A program made the position numbers and the translations under genes. The notes beneath the pieces are model-generated. The model saw nothing but the letters and a program-made list of their open reading frames with translations. It had not been told where the DNA came from and ran no database searches. Shown here in pieces: positions 53,601 to 60,907 of a stretch of 64,000 nucleotides of DNA (position 1 is the first letter of the stretch; every line of letters starts with the position of its first letter). The stretch spans positions 17,929-81,928 of the forward strand of contig NZ_BCRB01000005.1 of assembly GCF_001552375.1 (NCBI RefSeq), given 5' to 3'. The stretch is from Cellulomonas iranensis NBRC 101100 = JCM 18110. GTDB lineage: Bacteria > Actinomycetota > Actinomycetes > Actinomycetales > Cellulomonadaceae.

Positions 53601-54610
53601 GTCGCGCGCTGCGCGACGCCCAGGTCGAGGGACAGCGTGTCGCCGACGGCCACGGGGCCGTCGCACGTCACGCGCAGGCCCCCGACGGCGTCCGCGTCGA
53701 CGCCGCCGGGGAGCACGAGGCCGCCGTCGCCCGCGACCCACGTCCACGTGCCCGCACGCTGCACGTACGCGTCGACGCGCACCGCGGTGCATCCGGTCGG
53801 CACCTGCACGCCGCTGAGCGACACGAGGTCGACGAGCGTGAACGGGTTCGCTGCGTCGAGGGTCGCGGCACCCTCGGGCGCGACCGCGGGCTCCTGCAGC
53901 ACCAGCGCGTCGGCCGGGACGTTGGCGGCGTTGGTCGCGCCGATCGTGATGGTCGACGGCGCACCCGCGGCGAAGGCCTGCTGGGCCGGCGTCCACGACT
54001 TGGCGGGGGTGACGGCCACGGTCACCGGCACCGTGACCTCGACCTGCGCCGACGCGGTCGCGGGTGCCGAGTTCGTCGCCGTGACCGTCGCGGTGTTGAC
54101 GTGCGTGGTCGTGGTGCCCGGCGGCAGGTCGGTCGGCACGCGCAGCGTCAGCTGCACCGAGAACGTCTGACCCGCCTGGATGCCCTCACCCGTCGGGCTG
54201 ACGGTCGGCTGCGTGAACGCGACGTCGAGGCGCGTGTCGGCCGCGACGACCGCGGGCGCCGTCGCCGACGTCGTGCCGCCCGACGTCCACGTCGGGACGA
54301 ACGTCAGACCCGGCGTCGACGGCAGCAGCTCGACGTCCAGAAGCTCGTGCCCCGCGTGCTCGCCCAGCGGGTCCGTCAGCACCGCGTCGAGGCACGACGC
54401 CTCCGAGCACGCCACCTGCACGCTGTACGTGTACGTGTCGCCCGGCGCGAGCTCGCCGCGGTCCACCGACTTGGTGATGCCGAGGTACTGGGGGTCTGCC
54501 GCAGCCGCCGGTGCCGTGAGCACGGGCAGCGCGAGCAACGCGGCGAGCGCCGCTGCGACGAACGACATGAGGCGGCGCACGGGAGCGCGACCTCGGGACT
54601 GCGTGGGCAT
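47651..54610 (-). CDS. giant sortase-anchored surface protein with DUF11-like and DUF5979-like repeats
   Basis: 2319 residues, ATG 54610 with GGAGG nine bases upstream. The signal peptide ends near APAAAADPQ (residue 38). Residues ~40-1800 are repeated beta-sandwich units (DUF11/isopeptide-like, with recurring VxKT...NTATVT and phrases such as ELRLHD). Residues ~1820-2270 hold four DUF5979-like units, each opening with a V-K-V strand and closing with NTY/NTF/NGF-type motifs, each carrying one CxxTE-type pair. The C-terminus is LALTG (2287-2291), a hydrophobic helix and RRRRA, a cell-wall sorting signal of the actinobacterial LAxTG type. It probably forms a long stalk or adhesin. No sortase gene is nearby. 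The AraC gene is adjacent. Confidence 0.85.
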   Translation of the reverse strand: MPTQSRGRAPVRRLMSFVAAALAALLALPVLTAPAAAADPQYLGITKSVDRGELAPGDTYTYSVQVACSEASCLDAVLTDPLGEHAGHELLDVELLPSTPGLTFVPTWTSGGTTSATAPAVVAADTRLDVAFTQPTVSPTGEGIQAGQTFSVQLTLRVPTDLPPGTTTTHVNTATVTATNSAPATASAQVEVTVPVTVAVTPAKSWTPAQQAFAAGAPSTITIGATNAANVPADALVLQEPAVAPEGAATLDAANPFTLVDLVSLSGVQVPTGCTAVRVDAYVQRAGTWTWVAGDGGLVLPGGVDADAVGGLRVTCDGPVAVGDTLSLDLGVAQRATHRTTDADLSVTTSTLTNTVAATVEVDGQDPVSATATAPYRVDPARLGTEVVKDFAPARVSAGEPSVLSLVASQTSDVPVRELRVSDLDFFGADPAFGGFDGAPSWPTGATGASVVYHLSDGSTPSVTFAAGDVPAGPTLGSGVHVTGFELVFTGSIAPAAEPARARVTVLTAETATGPVRQLDNTATVRVEAPNGNTAQGTDDARLAVVPASIEVGLAKTVRPNAQLRPGDTAVTELRTTLAVSSSYVTARDLVVTDAWDGAARGFWDGFDLTAIAPTQVPSETSVEVRLQTSVGTWVTVRTEPAQGAAWLLQLDAAELAAGLPGGTALSDVTGVELRLHDADGFEENTTVTPYLVTTARGTLRSGGTLPEGTTTLRNAATVNGSGTTGGGTPVSDGDDADDDAAVTPPPPGTGPVEVRKTWTQPTVAAQSGQQRTTRVAWRTAAGASSVTLTDPAAATDPAAADPAGTLLDAFDLVRVQPIAYSATPFTNGWYLKYDRVTDVRLLLPDGAGGRSWQSVTAPAGGWTNGGGFVGYTLTTQQRADAWGVQLVLEENGPARAAARQPGAALDPFAPAVGTGVAASSTDRTLDLQWQIREVRRTGGWVTDKETYNAGAAGVVRNTVGIAAQRTDGVVTAQERADITITGSTPLVRVDKTVSTGDVAYVPRPGVVPADQWPTRTFGLTAWNDAVARASYLRITDPACSDVDVQGTACALADPTADPFAASVDWLAPGSGESPFDRFDLTKVRFSATRPAEVDLAASTAWLLRYADGDYTSERTTVAALLAMTPAQLADVVALSATFQGTDPAVTGGTITQGNRLRLDLDTRLRTEVRSTGQAQTLRAGESVTVENHMYAQSYDPVLDPAGATIAAGTDGVDVRLTGGEINVGVAKTISPAVVTEPTRDEPLTVRLTATNGTAPAGTLAPAQVRLQDDATTSPEFWDRFDLVGLGAVTLPAGADQVQVDVHGPFGPGGADAWVTGTPGATPTLPVAAERAGDVDGVRFVLSRADGAFFSDAVPAPGWSTTAQLQVRLRDVTRTGGDPIVLDADHHEVTNTVVGQADRLNGEASQERASAAAVDLFEGTHRLAVDKLANDGNRTVQVGTAVPWDLSFRNAGSGYLDVAELRDTLPEHLVWTGETAPVVTVPAGSAMGDQVTVSVDGDDLVLAWPQDARRLAPGERVAVRLVLELQPGLSAGQRAVNTMAVRTAQTLEACTPLDGSRPVTGAWADDATTCGSADHVSPRAGSNLFAVKGVRGSQPGAATADGQECTTRLTATGGDYHRTPCIARSLAGAQDDWVLRAQNAGTTSVDELTIFDPLAATGDRMIITGGERGSVYRPQVVPGSLQVTAPAGAVVVTEVTTTADVCAGTWAGLQDQAVCEQSGEAWSVADDATDWSAVTGLRVHVDLRPSAAGALLSGQFVDVTFSTVNVLAGDDVVDGVPAGSAADAVVAWNQFGVKYHDVGAPTWSKIAPPKMGVEVLTGPIEVRKVVEGPAGGYAPASFGADVVCTLDGVTLDLGAAATLTLDEGNGWTARVDGVPVGARCDVTETGEPGSHGETTRSGTVRLEVDAPAGADGAVPTAQVATLTNTYAFGGLSVTKRVDSTATAGLEGPFTFALTCTAAGTGAPVTFDGADALTFTLADGETFTAPDEVIPAGATCALTETDSRGADRVLLVGDGVVPTGPGAADVTVGADGASVEVVNGFDAGVLEVRKVVDGAGAATWGAGASFGFSAVCTYDARTVLDESFDLLAGGLRTFGPFPVGTSCRVLETAAGGATSSVLAPADGVVTVEPASDEGEVPAAVVTATNTFDVTSVEVVKQVAGATTAPGAAGPFTVELVCAWPVDGQDVPLDVPGGAQRTLRAPTALTASWTGLPVGVDCTVTETETGGAAQVAATVRVEGREPVTSTGARVPVVGLAGTTEPGQAVVELVNTFDAPPADGGTTAADRDPLALTGADVLRAGLGALLLLAAGGLLVALRRRRA

Positions 54611-54666
54611 GCGGGAGCCTCCGACGAGGGGTGGGGGTCGCCCACACCATGGAGGCCCTAGGTCCC

Positions 54667-54680
54667 CTCACCGGGGTGAG
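54667..54680. promoter_or_regulatory. palindrome upstream of the surface-protein gene
   Basis: CTCACC-GG-GGTGAG, 57 bp upstream of the ATG; an operator position, but the protein that binds is unknown. Confidence 0.35.
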
Positions 54681-54822
54681 ACTGCGCGGTACGTCACGCA
54701 CGCGCGCACGAATCGTCAACGCGGTCCGGTTCGCCGCATTCGGCTCGGTCGCGGAGGTGGTCGCGGAGGTGAGGCGGCGCACACGGCCGACGGCCCCGCC
54801 GGGGCCCTGACCTGCCGCTCCG

Positions 54823-55914
54823 TCAGCGCGACGTCGGCAGCGGCTGGCCGCGCAGCGCCGCGGCGCGGAACTGCGTGGGCGTCAGCCCGAAACGGTCACG
54901 GAACGCCCGGCCCAGCTGGGCGGTCCCGGCGAACCCCGTCTCGCGCGCGACGCGCCGCACCGTCACGCCGTCGTCGGCACCCGCGAGCATCTCCGCGGCG
55001 TGCTCGAGCCGGATGTCCCGCAGCGTCGTCGCGAACGAGTCCCGGCTGTCCTCGAACTGCGCGAACAGGTGCCGCTTGCTGATGCGCAGCTCGCGCGCGA
55101 CCACGTCCGCGTCGAGGTCCGGGTCCGCGTACCGCTCGACGAGCAGCGCCCGGACCCGGTCGCGCATCCCCGGCTCGGGCGGCGCCTGCCCGCGGTCGAT
55201 GGCCGACGCGACCGTGGCCGCCACGAGCCCCTGCAGCGCCTGCGTCGCGGTGAGACGCACCACGGCATCGACGTCGTCGTCGAAGAGCACCTCCAGCAGG
55301 TGCTGCGCGGCCGGCGCCAGAGGCGCGTCGCGCAGCACGAGGTCCTCGTCGCGCAGGATCGCGTCGGGGCGCCGGCCGTAGAGGGACGTCGTCAGCAGCA
55401 CGACGGTCCGCCGGCAGGGGCCCGTCTCCCACGCGACGCCGTACCGGCCGCGCGGCGGGTGCAGCAGGACGTCCCCCGGGCCGATCGGCAGCTCGTGGTC
55501 GCCGCGCAGCACGCGCCCGTGCCCCTGCTCGACGAGCTCCACCACCGCGAGGCGCGGCCCCGCGGGCACGGCGAGCGGGGCGCGGTCGGACACCGCCGTG
55601 TACCGCGAGCCGGCGTAGCGGAACAGCACCATGCGGTCGGCGACCACCGGGTGCAGAGTCGCGGACGTCGCGGCGCCGTCGGGGAACGTCAGGTCCCAGC
55701 CCATCGGCGCCATGAGCGCGCTGATCTCGCCGCGCCCCACGGCCTGCGGGCCCTGGCCGACCAGCCGCTCGACCCACTCGAGCACGGACTCGGTCGAGCG
55801 GTCCTGGCGAAGCACGACCGCCGGACGGGCCTCGTCGGCGGGGCGGGCGTCGCCCGCAGGGGCGGTGGTCGGCGGGGAGGTCGGGTCCGCCGGCGGGGGC
55901 TGCGCGTGGGACAT
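54823..55914 (-). CDS. AraC-family transcriptional regulator
   Basis: 363 residues from ATG 55914 (in-frame longer start rejected). Residues ~40-220 are an AraC-binding-like/cupin domain with GPGDVLLHPPRGRYG. The C-terminal double helix-turn-helix is clear: DADVVARELRISKRHLFAQF, and VRRVARETGFAGTAQLGRAFRDRFGLTPTQFR, the AraC signature. Located just upstream of and co-oriented with the surface-protein gene (212 bp gap), which it may regulate; proof is lacking. A GGCCCC/GGGGCC hairpin follows at 54792. Confidence 0.88.
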   Translation of the reverse strand: MSHAQPPPADPTSPPTTAPAGDARPADEARPAVVLRQDRSTESVLEWVERLVGQGPQAVGRGEISALMAPMGWDLTFPDGAATSATLHPVVADRMVLFRYAGSRYTAVSDRAPLAVPAGPRLAVVELVEQGHGRVLRGDHELPIGPGDVLLHPPRGRYGVAWETGPCRRTVVLLTTSLYGRRPDAILRDEDLVLRDAPLAPAAQHLLEVLFDDDVDAVVRLTATQALQGLVAATVASAIDRGQAPPEPGMRDRVRALLVERYADPDLDADVVARELRISKRHLFAQFEDSRDSFATTLRDIRLEHAAEMLAGADDGVTVRRVARETGFAGTAQLGRAFRDRFGLTPTQFRAAALRGQPLPTSR

Positions 55915-56047
55915 GGCCCCGACGCTAACGGGCCGCACGGTGCCCCTCCGGGTGAAGTCGCTGCTCACGACCGCGCTGCACGACCCGCGCGGGCACGCTC
56001 ACGCCGCCCGGGGCGGCCCGGGCGGCGTGCCGGCTCTCAGGCGTGCG

Positions 56048-56464
56048 TCAGGCGGCGAGCACGTGCGGCGGGAAGCCGGTGCGCTCGACGTGCGCGCCGT
56101 CGGCGATCCGCGCCTCGGGCTCGACGACGAGCGCCGGGTCCAGGTGCGCACCCGCACCGACCTCGACGCGCGCACCCAGGCGGGCGCCGCGGCCGACCAC
56201 CGCGTCACGGCCGACGTGCACGTGCGAACCCAGTCGCGCGCGCTCGGAGACGACGGCGCCCGGTTCGATCCAGCAGAACCGGCCCACCGACGCGCCGGCC
56301 TCGACGACGGCGCCCGGGTCGACCCACGCGGAGTCGGCCACGAACGCGCTGTCGTGCACGCGCGCACCCTTGGCGACGAGGCCGCCGCCGTTCTCGTGTC
56401 GCTGGTAGCGGACGACCTTGCCGTCCTCGGTCTCGAGTTCCTCGTATCGCTTCATCCTGCTCAT
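56048..56464 (-). CDS. hexapeptide-repeat (left-handed beta-helix) protein
   Basis: 138 residues from ATG 56464 (ATG 56455 is an alternative). Repeated hexads of the form [LIV]-G-x4 run through the middle: VAKGARVHDSAFVADSAWVD, GAVVEAGASVGRFCWIEPGA, HVGRDAVVGRGARLGARVEV. The fold forms trimeric acyltransferases or carbonic-anhydrase-like proteins. It is shorter than most transferases and has no clear catalytic His, so its reaction is unassigned. Confidence 0.75.
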   Translation of the reverse strand: MSRMKRYEELETEDGKVVRYQRHENGGGLVAKGARVHDSAFVADSAWVDPGAVVEAGASVGRFCWIEPGAVVSERARLGSHVHVGRDAVVGRGARLGARVEVGAGAHLDPALVVEPEARIADGAHVERTGFPPHVLAA

Positions 56465-56628
56465 CGCAACGATCCGACCCCATGGTCTGTTCCCACGGGA
56501 AGGCCCGTCACACGACCTTCACGCGAGTCCCGCGACCCGGTCCCCGACGCCGTGACCTGCGCCACCGTCCCCCGTCGCCACCCCCGCCACGGGGAAGGAC
56601 CGACGCCAGCACCGCCGGGCGCCTCGCC

Positions 56629-56682
56629 GAACGCGGGGAACGGCCGCGTCCCGGCCCGCGGAGACGGCCGTTCCCCGCGTTC
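56629..56682. repeat. 18-bp perfect inverted repeat between divergent genes
   Basis: GAACGCGGGGAACGGCCG (56629-56646) and its complement (56665-56682), 18-base loop. It sits in the 295-bp gap upstream of both the hexapeptide and OsmC genes; otherwise nothing is recognised there. Confidence 0.75.
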
Positions 56683-56759
56683 GACGGCCCCGGGAGGCGG
56701 CGGGCGCGGCGTCGCGCGCTCGCCGAGAACCCCGCGCGGGTGCGTGCGAGGATCGCCCC

Positions 56760-57257
56760 ATGACGACCGACCAGGACGCGCGCGACGTCGCCGGGACCCC
56801 GGCACCCACCGTGGCCGAGACCCCGGACCCGCTCGCCAACGCGGGCGACACCGAGCTGTGGCTCGAGCGCACCGGCAAGCGCCAGTACGTGGGCCGCAGC
56901 TCGCGCGGCGCGCAGGTGCGCATCGGGTCGGTCGGCGACCCGGAGGCCTTCTCCCCCGGCGAGCTGCTGAAGATCGCGCTCGGCGCGTGCAGCGGCCTGT
57001 CCGCCGACGCCGCGCTCGTGCACCGCTTCGGCGACGACGTCCGGGTCACCATCCGCGTGGGCGGCGCGACGCACCCCACCGAGGACCGCTACCCCGCGCT
57101 GGCCGAGGTCATGGAGGTCGACCTCTCGGGCCTCGACGACGCGACGCGCGACCGACTGCTGACGGTCGTGCACCGCGCGGTCGACCAGCACTGCACGGTC
57201 GGGCGCACGCTCGAGCACGGCGCCACGACGACGCTCACGGTGTCCGGGGAGCGCTGA
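56760..57257 (+). CDS. OsmC-family peroxide-related protein
   Basis: 165 residues from ATG 56760. The Ohr/OsmC fold is shown by SPGELLKIALGACSGLSADA, with the catalytic-type Cys in GACSG, and the later VDQHCTVGRTLEHGA holding the second Cys. The family reduces organic hydroperoxides. Coupled to the next gene: its TGA is followed after one base by a GTG. Confidence 0.88.
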   Translation: MTTDQDARDVAGTPAPTVAETPDPLANAGDTELWLERTGKRQYVGRSSRGAQVRIGSVGDPEAFSPGELLKIALGACSGLSADAALVHRFGDDVRVTIRVGGATHPTEDRYPALAEVMEVDLSGLDDATRDRLLTVVHRAVDQHCTVGRTLEHGATTTLTVSGER

Positions 57258-57258
57258 C

Positions 57259-58032
57259 GTGCCGCGGCTCGTGCAGGGCGCGCTCGACAAGGCGGTGACG
57301 ATCCCGTCAGCGACGATCCACGCGCACGTCGAGAGCGTGCGGCGCCGCAACCCCGACGCGAGCCCGGCCCGGGTCGTCGAGCTCCTCGAGAAGGAGTACC
57401 TGCTGGTCGTGGCGGGCACGGGCGGCGCCGTCGGCGCCGCGGCGGCCGCGCCGATCGTCGGCACGGGCCTCGCGACCGCCCTGACCGTGAGCGACGTCGC
57501 GACGTTCTTCGGCGCGTCCGCGGCGTTCGCGCTCGCCGTCGCGTCGGTGCACGGCATCGAGGTCACCGACACCGAGCGCCGCAAGGCGCTGCTGCTGTCG
57601 ACCCTGCTCGGCGAGTCGGGCGCGAAGGTCGTGAGCGACGCGACCGAGCTGACCACGTTCCGCGTGGGCCGCGTGCTGCTCACCCGCATGCCGATGGGCA
57701 CGGTCAAGAAGGTCAACAACCAGCTCACGCGCAAGCTGCTGCGCACGCAGGCCGCCCGGTTCGGCGGGCTCGCGGTCGGGCGGCTCGCGCCCTACGGCCT
57801 GGGTGCCGCGATCGGCGTCGCGGGCGGGCGCGCGCTCGGGCAGGGCGTCGTCAAGGGCGCGCGCCTGGCCTTCGGCCCCGCCCCCGAGACGTTCCCGCGG
57901 GTCGTCGAGGCCGTGCCCGTGCACGCGCAGCTCGCGACCGCCCCGCACGTCGTCGGCCAGGCCGACGCGGTCGCGCCTTCGCCCACCTCCGGCCGACCCG
58001 CGCGCCGACGGGGTCTGCTGCGCCGACGTTGA
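57259..58032 (+). CDS. EcsC-like protein
   Basis: 257 residues from GTG 57259. Contains several Gly/Ala-rich hydrophobic stretches (GTGGAVGAAAAAPIVGTG; ATFFGASAAFALAVASVHGI) and the YGLGAAIGVAGGRALGQGVV region that recalls EcsC proteins. Likely membrane-associated; role unknown. In an operon with OsmC. Confidence 0.65.
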   Translation: MPRLVQGALDKAVTIPSATIHAHVESVRRRNPDASPARVVELLEKEYLLVVAGTGGAVGAAAAAPIVGTGLATALTVSDVATFFGASAAFALAVASVHGIEVTDTERRKALLLSTLLGESGAKVVSDATELTTFRVGRVLLTRMPMGTVKKVNNQLTRKLLRTQAARFGGLAVGRLAPYGLGAAIGVAGGRALGQGVVKGARLAFGPAPETFPRVVEAVPVHAQLATAPHVVGQADAVAPSPTSGRPARRRGLLRRR

Positions 58033-58083
58033 TCGCCGATCCGAGGCACCTGCTGCTTCCCCAGGCACGGATTCGGAGATATC

Positions 58084-58099
58084 CTGCGGATATCCGCAG
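58084..58099. promoter_or_regulatory. 16-bp palindromic operator upstream of the MNT/HEPN pair
   Basis: CTGCGGATATCCGCAG, perfect dyad, 25 bp before the ATG; preceded by a second GATATCC. A likely autoregulatory site for the winged-helix N-terminus of the next protein. Confidence 0.6.
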
Positions 58100-58123
58100 A
58101 ATATTGCTGACGAAGGTGCTTCC

Positions 58124-58768
58124 ATGGACTGGCCCTACCCCGAACGGGTGTTCGGCCCCTCACTGGACCCGACGGTGCTCCGTACGCTCTGGCGCGCGGG
58201 CACGCCGCTGACCGGCGCCCAGGTGCACCGGCTGGCGCGCACCGGCTCGGAGCGCGGCGTGCGCTACGCACTCGCCCGGCTCGTCGCCCAGGGCATCGTC
58301 ACGACGCACGCCGTCGGCGCGTCGAACGTGTACGAGCTCAACGACGCGCACCTGGCGTACCCGGCGGTCGACGCCGCCTTCCGGGCCCTCGACCCCTGGC
58401 AGGCGCTGGCCCGCCGCGTCGCCGACCTCGTCGCAGAGAGCCACCCTCCGGTCGCCGACGGCGAGACCTTGACGCCCCAGGTCACCGTGAGCGTGTTCGG
58501 GTCGGTGGCGCGAGGGACCGCGGACGAGGAGTCGGACCTCGACCTGCTCGTCGTCGTCCCCGACGGCACCGGGGGCGACCACCTCGCCGACCGGCTCGAG
58601 GTCGAGGGCAGGCGATGGACAGGGCAGGCCGTCCAGGTCTACCTGACGACACCCCGCCGCCTCGCCCTCGCGCGCGACGCGGGCGACCCCCTCGTGGAGT
58701 CCCTGCGCGCGGACGCCCGTCGTGTGCTCGGGCCCTCCGTCGACGAGCTGCTCCGCCCCGCCTCGTGA
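58124..58768 (+). CDS. nucleotidyltransferase (MNT type) with N-terminal winged helix
   Basis: 214 residues from ATG 58124 with GAAGG nearby; the longer upstream frame is shadow. Residues ~10-85 form a winged helix-turn-helix (LTGAQVHRLARTGSERGVRY, ALARLVAQGIV). Residues ~110-200 form the minimal nucleotidyltransferase: SVFGSVARGTADEESDLDLL, i.e. the GS...DxD signature. It overlaps the HEPN gene region and pairs with it, a known MNT/HEPN antitoxin/toxin layout where MNT modifies or blocks HEPN. Confidence 0.83.
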   Translation: MDWPYPERVFGPSLDPTVLRTLWRAGTPLTGAQVHRLARTGSERGVRYALARLVAQGIVTTHAVGASNVYELNDAHLAYPAVDAAFRALDPWQALARRVADLVAESHPPVADGETLTPQVTVSVFGSVARGTADEESDLDLLVVVPDGTGGDHLADRLEVEGRRWTGQAVQVYLTTPRRLALARDAGDPLVESLRADARRVLGPSVDELLRPAS

Positions 58769-58797
58769 CGCCGCGCAAGGAGGACCGCCATCGCGCG

Positions 58798-59172
58798 ATG
58801 ACGGCCACGGACGTGCGGATGCGCGCCCGTGTGGCACGCACGTACCTCCAGGTCGCCCAGCTCGCGGTCGAAGAGGACGAGGCGTACAGGCAGGTGGCCG
58901 CCGGTCTCGCGGCGCTCGCCGCCATCGCGGCGGCCGACGCGGTCTGCGGGCACCGCTCGGGCGAGCGGTACGCCGGTCAGGACCATGCCCGCGCGGGCGA
59001 GCTCCTCGAGCGGACGCAGCCTGACGGCGCTCAGCTCGCCCGCCACTTCCGATCCGTCATCCGGGACAAGTCCGCGGCGCACTACGGCACCGAGTACCTG
59101 ACGGTCGAGAAGGTACGGACCATGCTGCGCCACGCCGAGCACCTCGTGGAGGCGCTCTCCTCGATCGACTGA
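58798..59172 (+). CDS. HEPN-domain protein
   Basis: 124 residues from ATG 58798 behind AAGGAGGA (58777-58784); GTG 58765 overlaps the previous stop and is an alternative. All-helical, with RDKSAAHYG giving the HEPN R-x(4-6)-H RNase motif (Arg, five residues, His). Follows the nucleotidyltransferase by 29 bp in one operon; likely toxin of the pair. Confidence 0.78.
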   Translation: MTATDVRMRARVARTYLQVAQLAVEEDEAYRQVAAGLAALAAIAAADAVCGHRSGERYAGQDHARAGELLERTQPDGAQLARHFRSVIRDKSAAHYGTEYLTVEKVRTMLRHAEHLVEALSSID

Positions 59173-59188
59173 AGCGCCGCGGGCGGCG

Positions 59189-60181
59189 TCACCAGCGTGC
59201 GTGCACGTGCTCCCGCACGTCGCGGTCGTACACGTCGGCGAGCGCCGCGAGGGTCTCGTCCGACAGGTCGGGGAACGCGTCGGCAGCCGCGTTGGCCTGC
59301 GCCTGCGCGGGCGTGCGTGCGCCGGGGATGACCACCGAGACGCCGGGCTGCTGCACGATCCAGCGCAGCGCGAGCTGCGCGGTCGTCATGCCCGACGGCG
59401 TGAGCCCGGCGACCTCGCGCGCGGCGCGGACGCCGACGTCGTAGGGCACGCCCGAGAACGTCTCGCCGACGTCGAACGCCTCGCCGTGGCGGTTGTAGGC
59501 ACGGTGGTCGTCGGGCGCGAACTGCGTCTGCTCGTCGTACCTCCCCGACAGCAGGCCCGACGCGAGCGGCACGCGCGCGATGATCCCGACGCCCGCCTCG
59601 GCCGCCGCGGGCAGCACCTGCTCGAGCGGCTTGCGGCGGAAGACGTTGAGGATGATCTGCACAGACGCGACGTGCGGGCGCGCGATCGCCGCGAGCGCCT
59701 CGTCGACGGTCTCGACGGACACGCCGTAGGCGGCCGCGCGGCCGTCCTCGACGACCCGGTCGAGCGCGTCGTACACGTCGTCGCTGCGCAGCACCGCGCT
59801 GGGCGGGCAGTGCAGCTGCACGAGGTCGAGCGTGTCGGTGCGCAGGTTGACGCGGCTGCGGTCGGTCCACCGGCAGAACGCGTCGTACGTGTACGCCTCC
59901 GCGACGTGCGGGTCGGTGCGGCGGCCCATCTTGGTGGCGACCGTGACCGACCCGGCGAGGTCGGGGCGCGACGCGAGGAACGCGCCGATCGCGCGCTCGG
60001 ACCGCCCGTCGCCGTACACGTCCGCCGTGTCGAGGAACGTCACGCCCGAGGCGACCGCGGCCTCGAGCACGGCGTGCGCCGTGTCGTCGCCGACCTCGCC
60101 CCAGTCGCCGCCGAGCTGCCAGCAGCCCAGCCCGATCACGCCGACCTCACGACCCGTCCGTCCCAGCACCCTGCTCCGCAT
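59189..60181 (-). CDS. aldo/keto reductase
   Basis: 330 residues from ATG 60181. A TIM-barrel AKR with LGRTGREVGVIGLGCWQLGG, FLDTADVYGDG (Asp and catalytic Tyr), VATKMG (Lys) and LVQLHCP (His), plus the NADPH-binding end VVIPGARTPAQAQANA. Cytoplasmic, NADPH-dependent; substrate unknown. Confidence 0.92.
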   Translation of the reverse strand: MRSRVLGRTGREVGVIGLGCWQLGGDWGEVGDDTAHAVLEAAVASGVTFLDTADVYGDGRSERAIGAFLASRPDLAGSVTVATKMGRRTDPHVAEAYTYDAFCRWTDRSRVNLRTDTLDLVQLHCPPSAVLRSDDVYDALDRVVEDGRAAAYGVSVETVDEALAAIARPHVASVQIILNVFRRKPLEQVLPAAAEAGVGIIARVPLASGLLSGRYDEQTQFAPDDHRAYNRHGEAFDVGETFSGVPYDVGVRAAREVAGLTPSGMTTAQLALRWIVQQPGVSVVIPGARTPAQAQANAAADAFPDLSDETLAALADVYDRDVREHVHARW

Positions 60182-60214
60182 GCCGACGACCGTACCCCGG
60201 TGGAGGATCGACGC

Positions 60215-60706
60215 ATGCCGACGCCCCCTGCTGCCCCCGGTGCCGTCGCGGTCACGCGCGCGCTGCCCGTGCCCGCGGCCGCCGCGTGGGCGGCGCTGAC
60301 GGACGCGCGCCGGCACGCGGCGTGGGTCCCGCTGACGCGCGTGCGCACCGACGGGCCGCCGCGCCTGGGCACCCGCGTGGAGGCGGTGTCGGGGCCGGGT
60401 GCGCGCCGCGGGCTGCCGGGGTTCGTCGACCGCATGGTCGTCACGCGGTACGACGCCCCGGGCGCCGACGCGGGCGGCGCGGCGGGTGTCGCGGTGTTCA
60501 CCAAGCGGGGCCCGGTGCTGCTGGGCGAGGCGACGATCGTCGTCCTGCCGACGGGCCCGGGTGCGTGCCGCGTGACGTGGTCCGAGCGCGTGCCGCTCGC
60601 GGGGCCGCTGCCCGCGGCGCTCACGGCGCGCCTGACGGCGCCCGTGCTGGGGCTCATGCTGCGGGTGGTGCTGCACCGCGCGGCGCGCGACCTGCGCGCG
60701 GGCTGA
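60215..60706 (+). CDS. SRPBCC (START/polyketide cyclase-like) protein
   Basis: 163 residues from ATG 60215 with GGAGG seven bases upstream. The helix-grip fold starts TRALPVPAAAAWAALTDARR, has a central FTKRGPVLLGEATIVV and ends with a long Ala/Leu helix. Binds a hydrophobic ligand or acts as cyclase-like protein; no partner nearby. Confidence 0.8.
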   Translation: MPTPPAAPGAVAVTRALPVPAAAAWAALTDARRHAAWVPLTRVRTDGPPRLGTRVEAVSGPGARRGLPGFVDRMVVTRYDAPGADAGGAAGVAVFTKRGPVLLGEATIVVLPTGPGACRVTWSERVPLAGPLPAALTARLTAPVLGLMLRVVLHRAARDLRAG

Positions 60707-60755
60707 GCCTCGCGGCACGCCGACGCGCGGGATCGGTGTCTCGCAGGCGTTTCGA

Positions 60756-60798
60756 CGCAACGGATCGACCCTGCGTGCACCCACAGCGCAACGGATCG
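60756..60798. promoter_or_regulatory. direct repeats upstream of ddaH
   Basis: CGCAACGGATCG at 60756-60767 and 60787-60798, exactly 31 bp apart (three helical turns), with a partial CGCAACG further on (~60809). A regulator site, possibly Lrp/AsnC type as often found near rocD; inferred. Confidence 0.5.
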
Positions 60799-60907
60799 CG
60801 CCCGCACGCGCAACGTCACCTGTCCAGGAGGACGCCGCGACGCTCGTACCCTCGAAGGGTCGGCCGCCCCCACCCCCGCGGCGGCCCCGTCCCCCTCGAG
60901 GAGCCCG

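Noticed and set aside
46922..54661. A 2579-codon plus-strand frame opposite the surface protein.
   Set aside because: Arg/His/Gly-rich antisense shadow; the minus strand has the signal peptide, domains and sorting signal.
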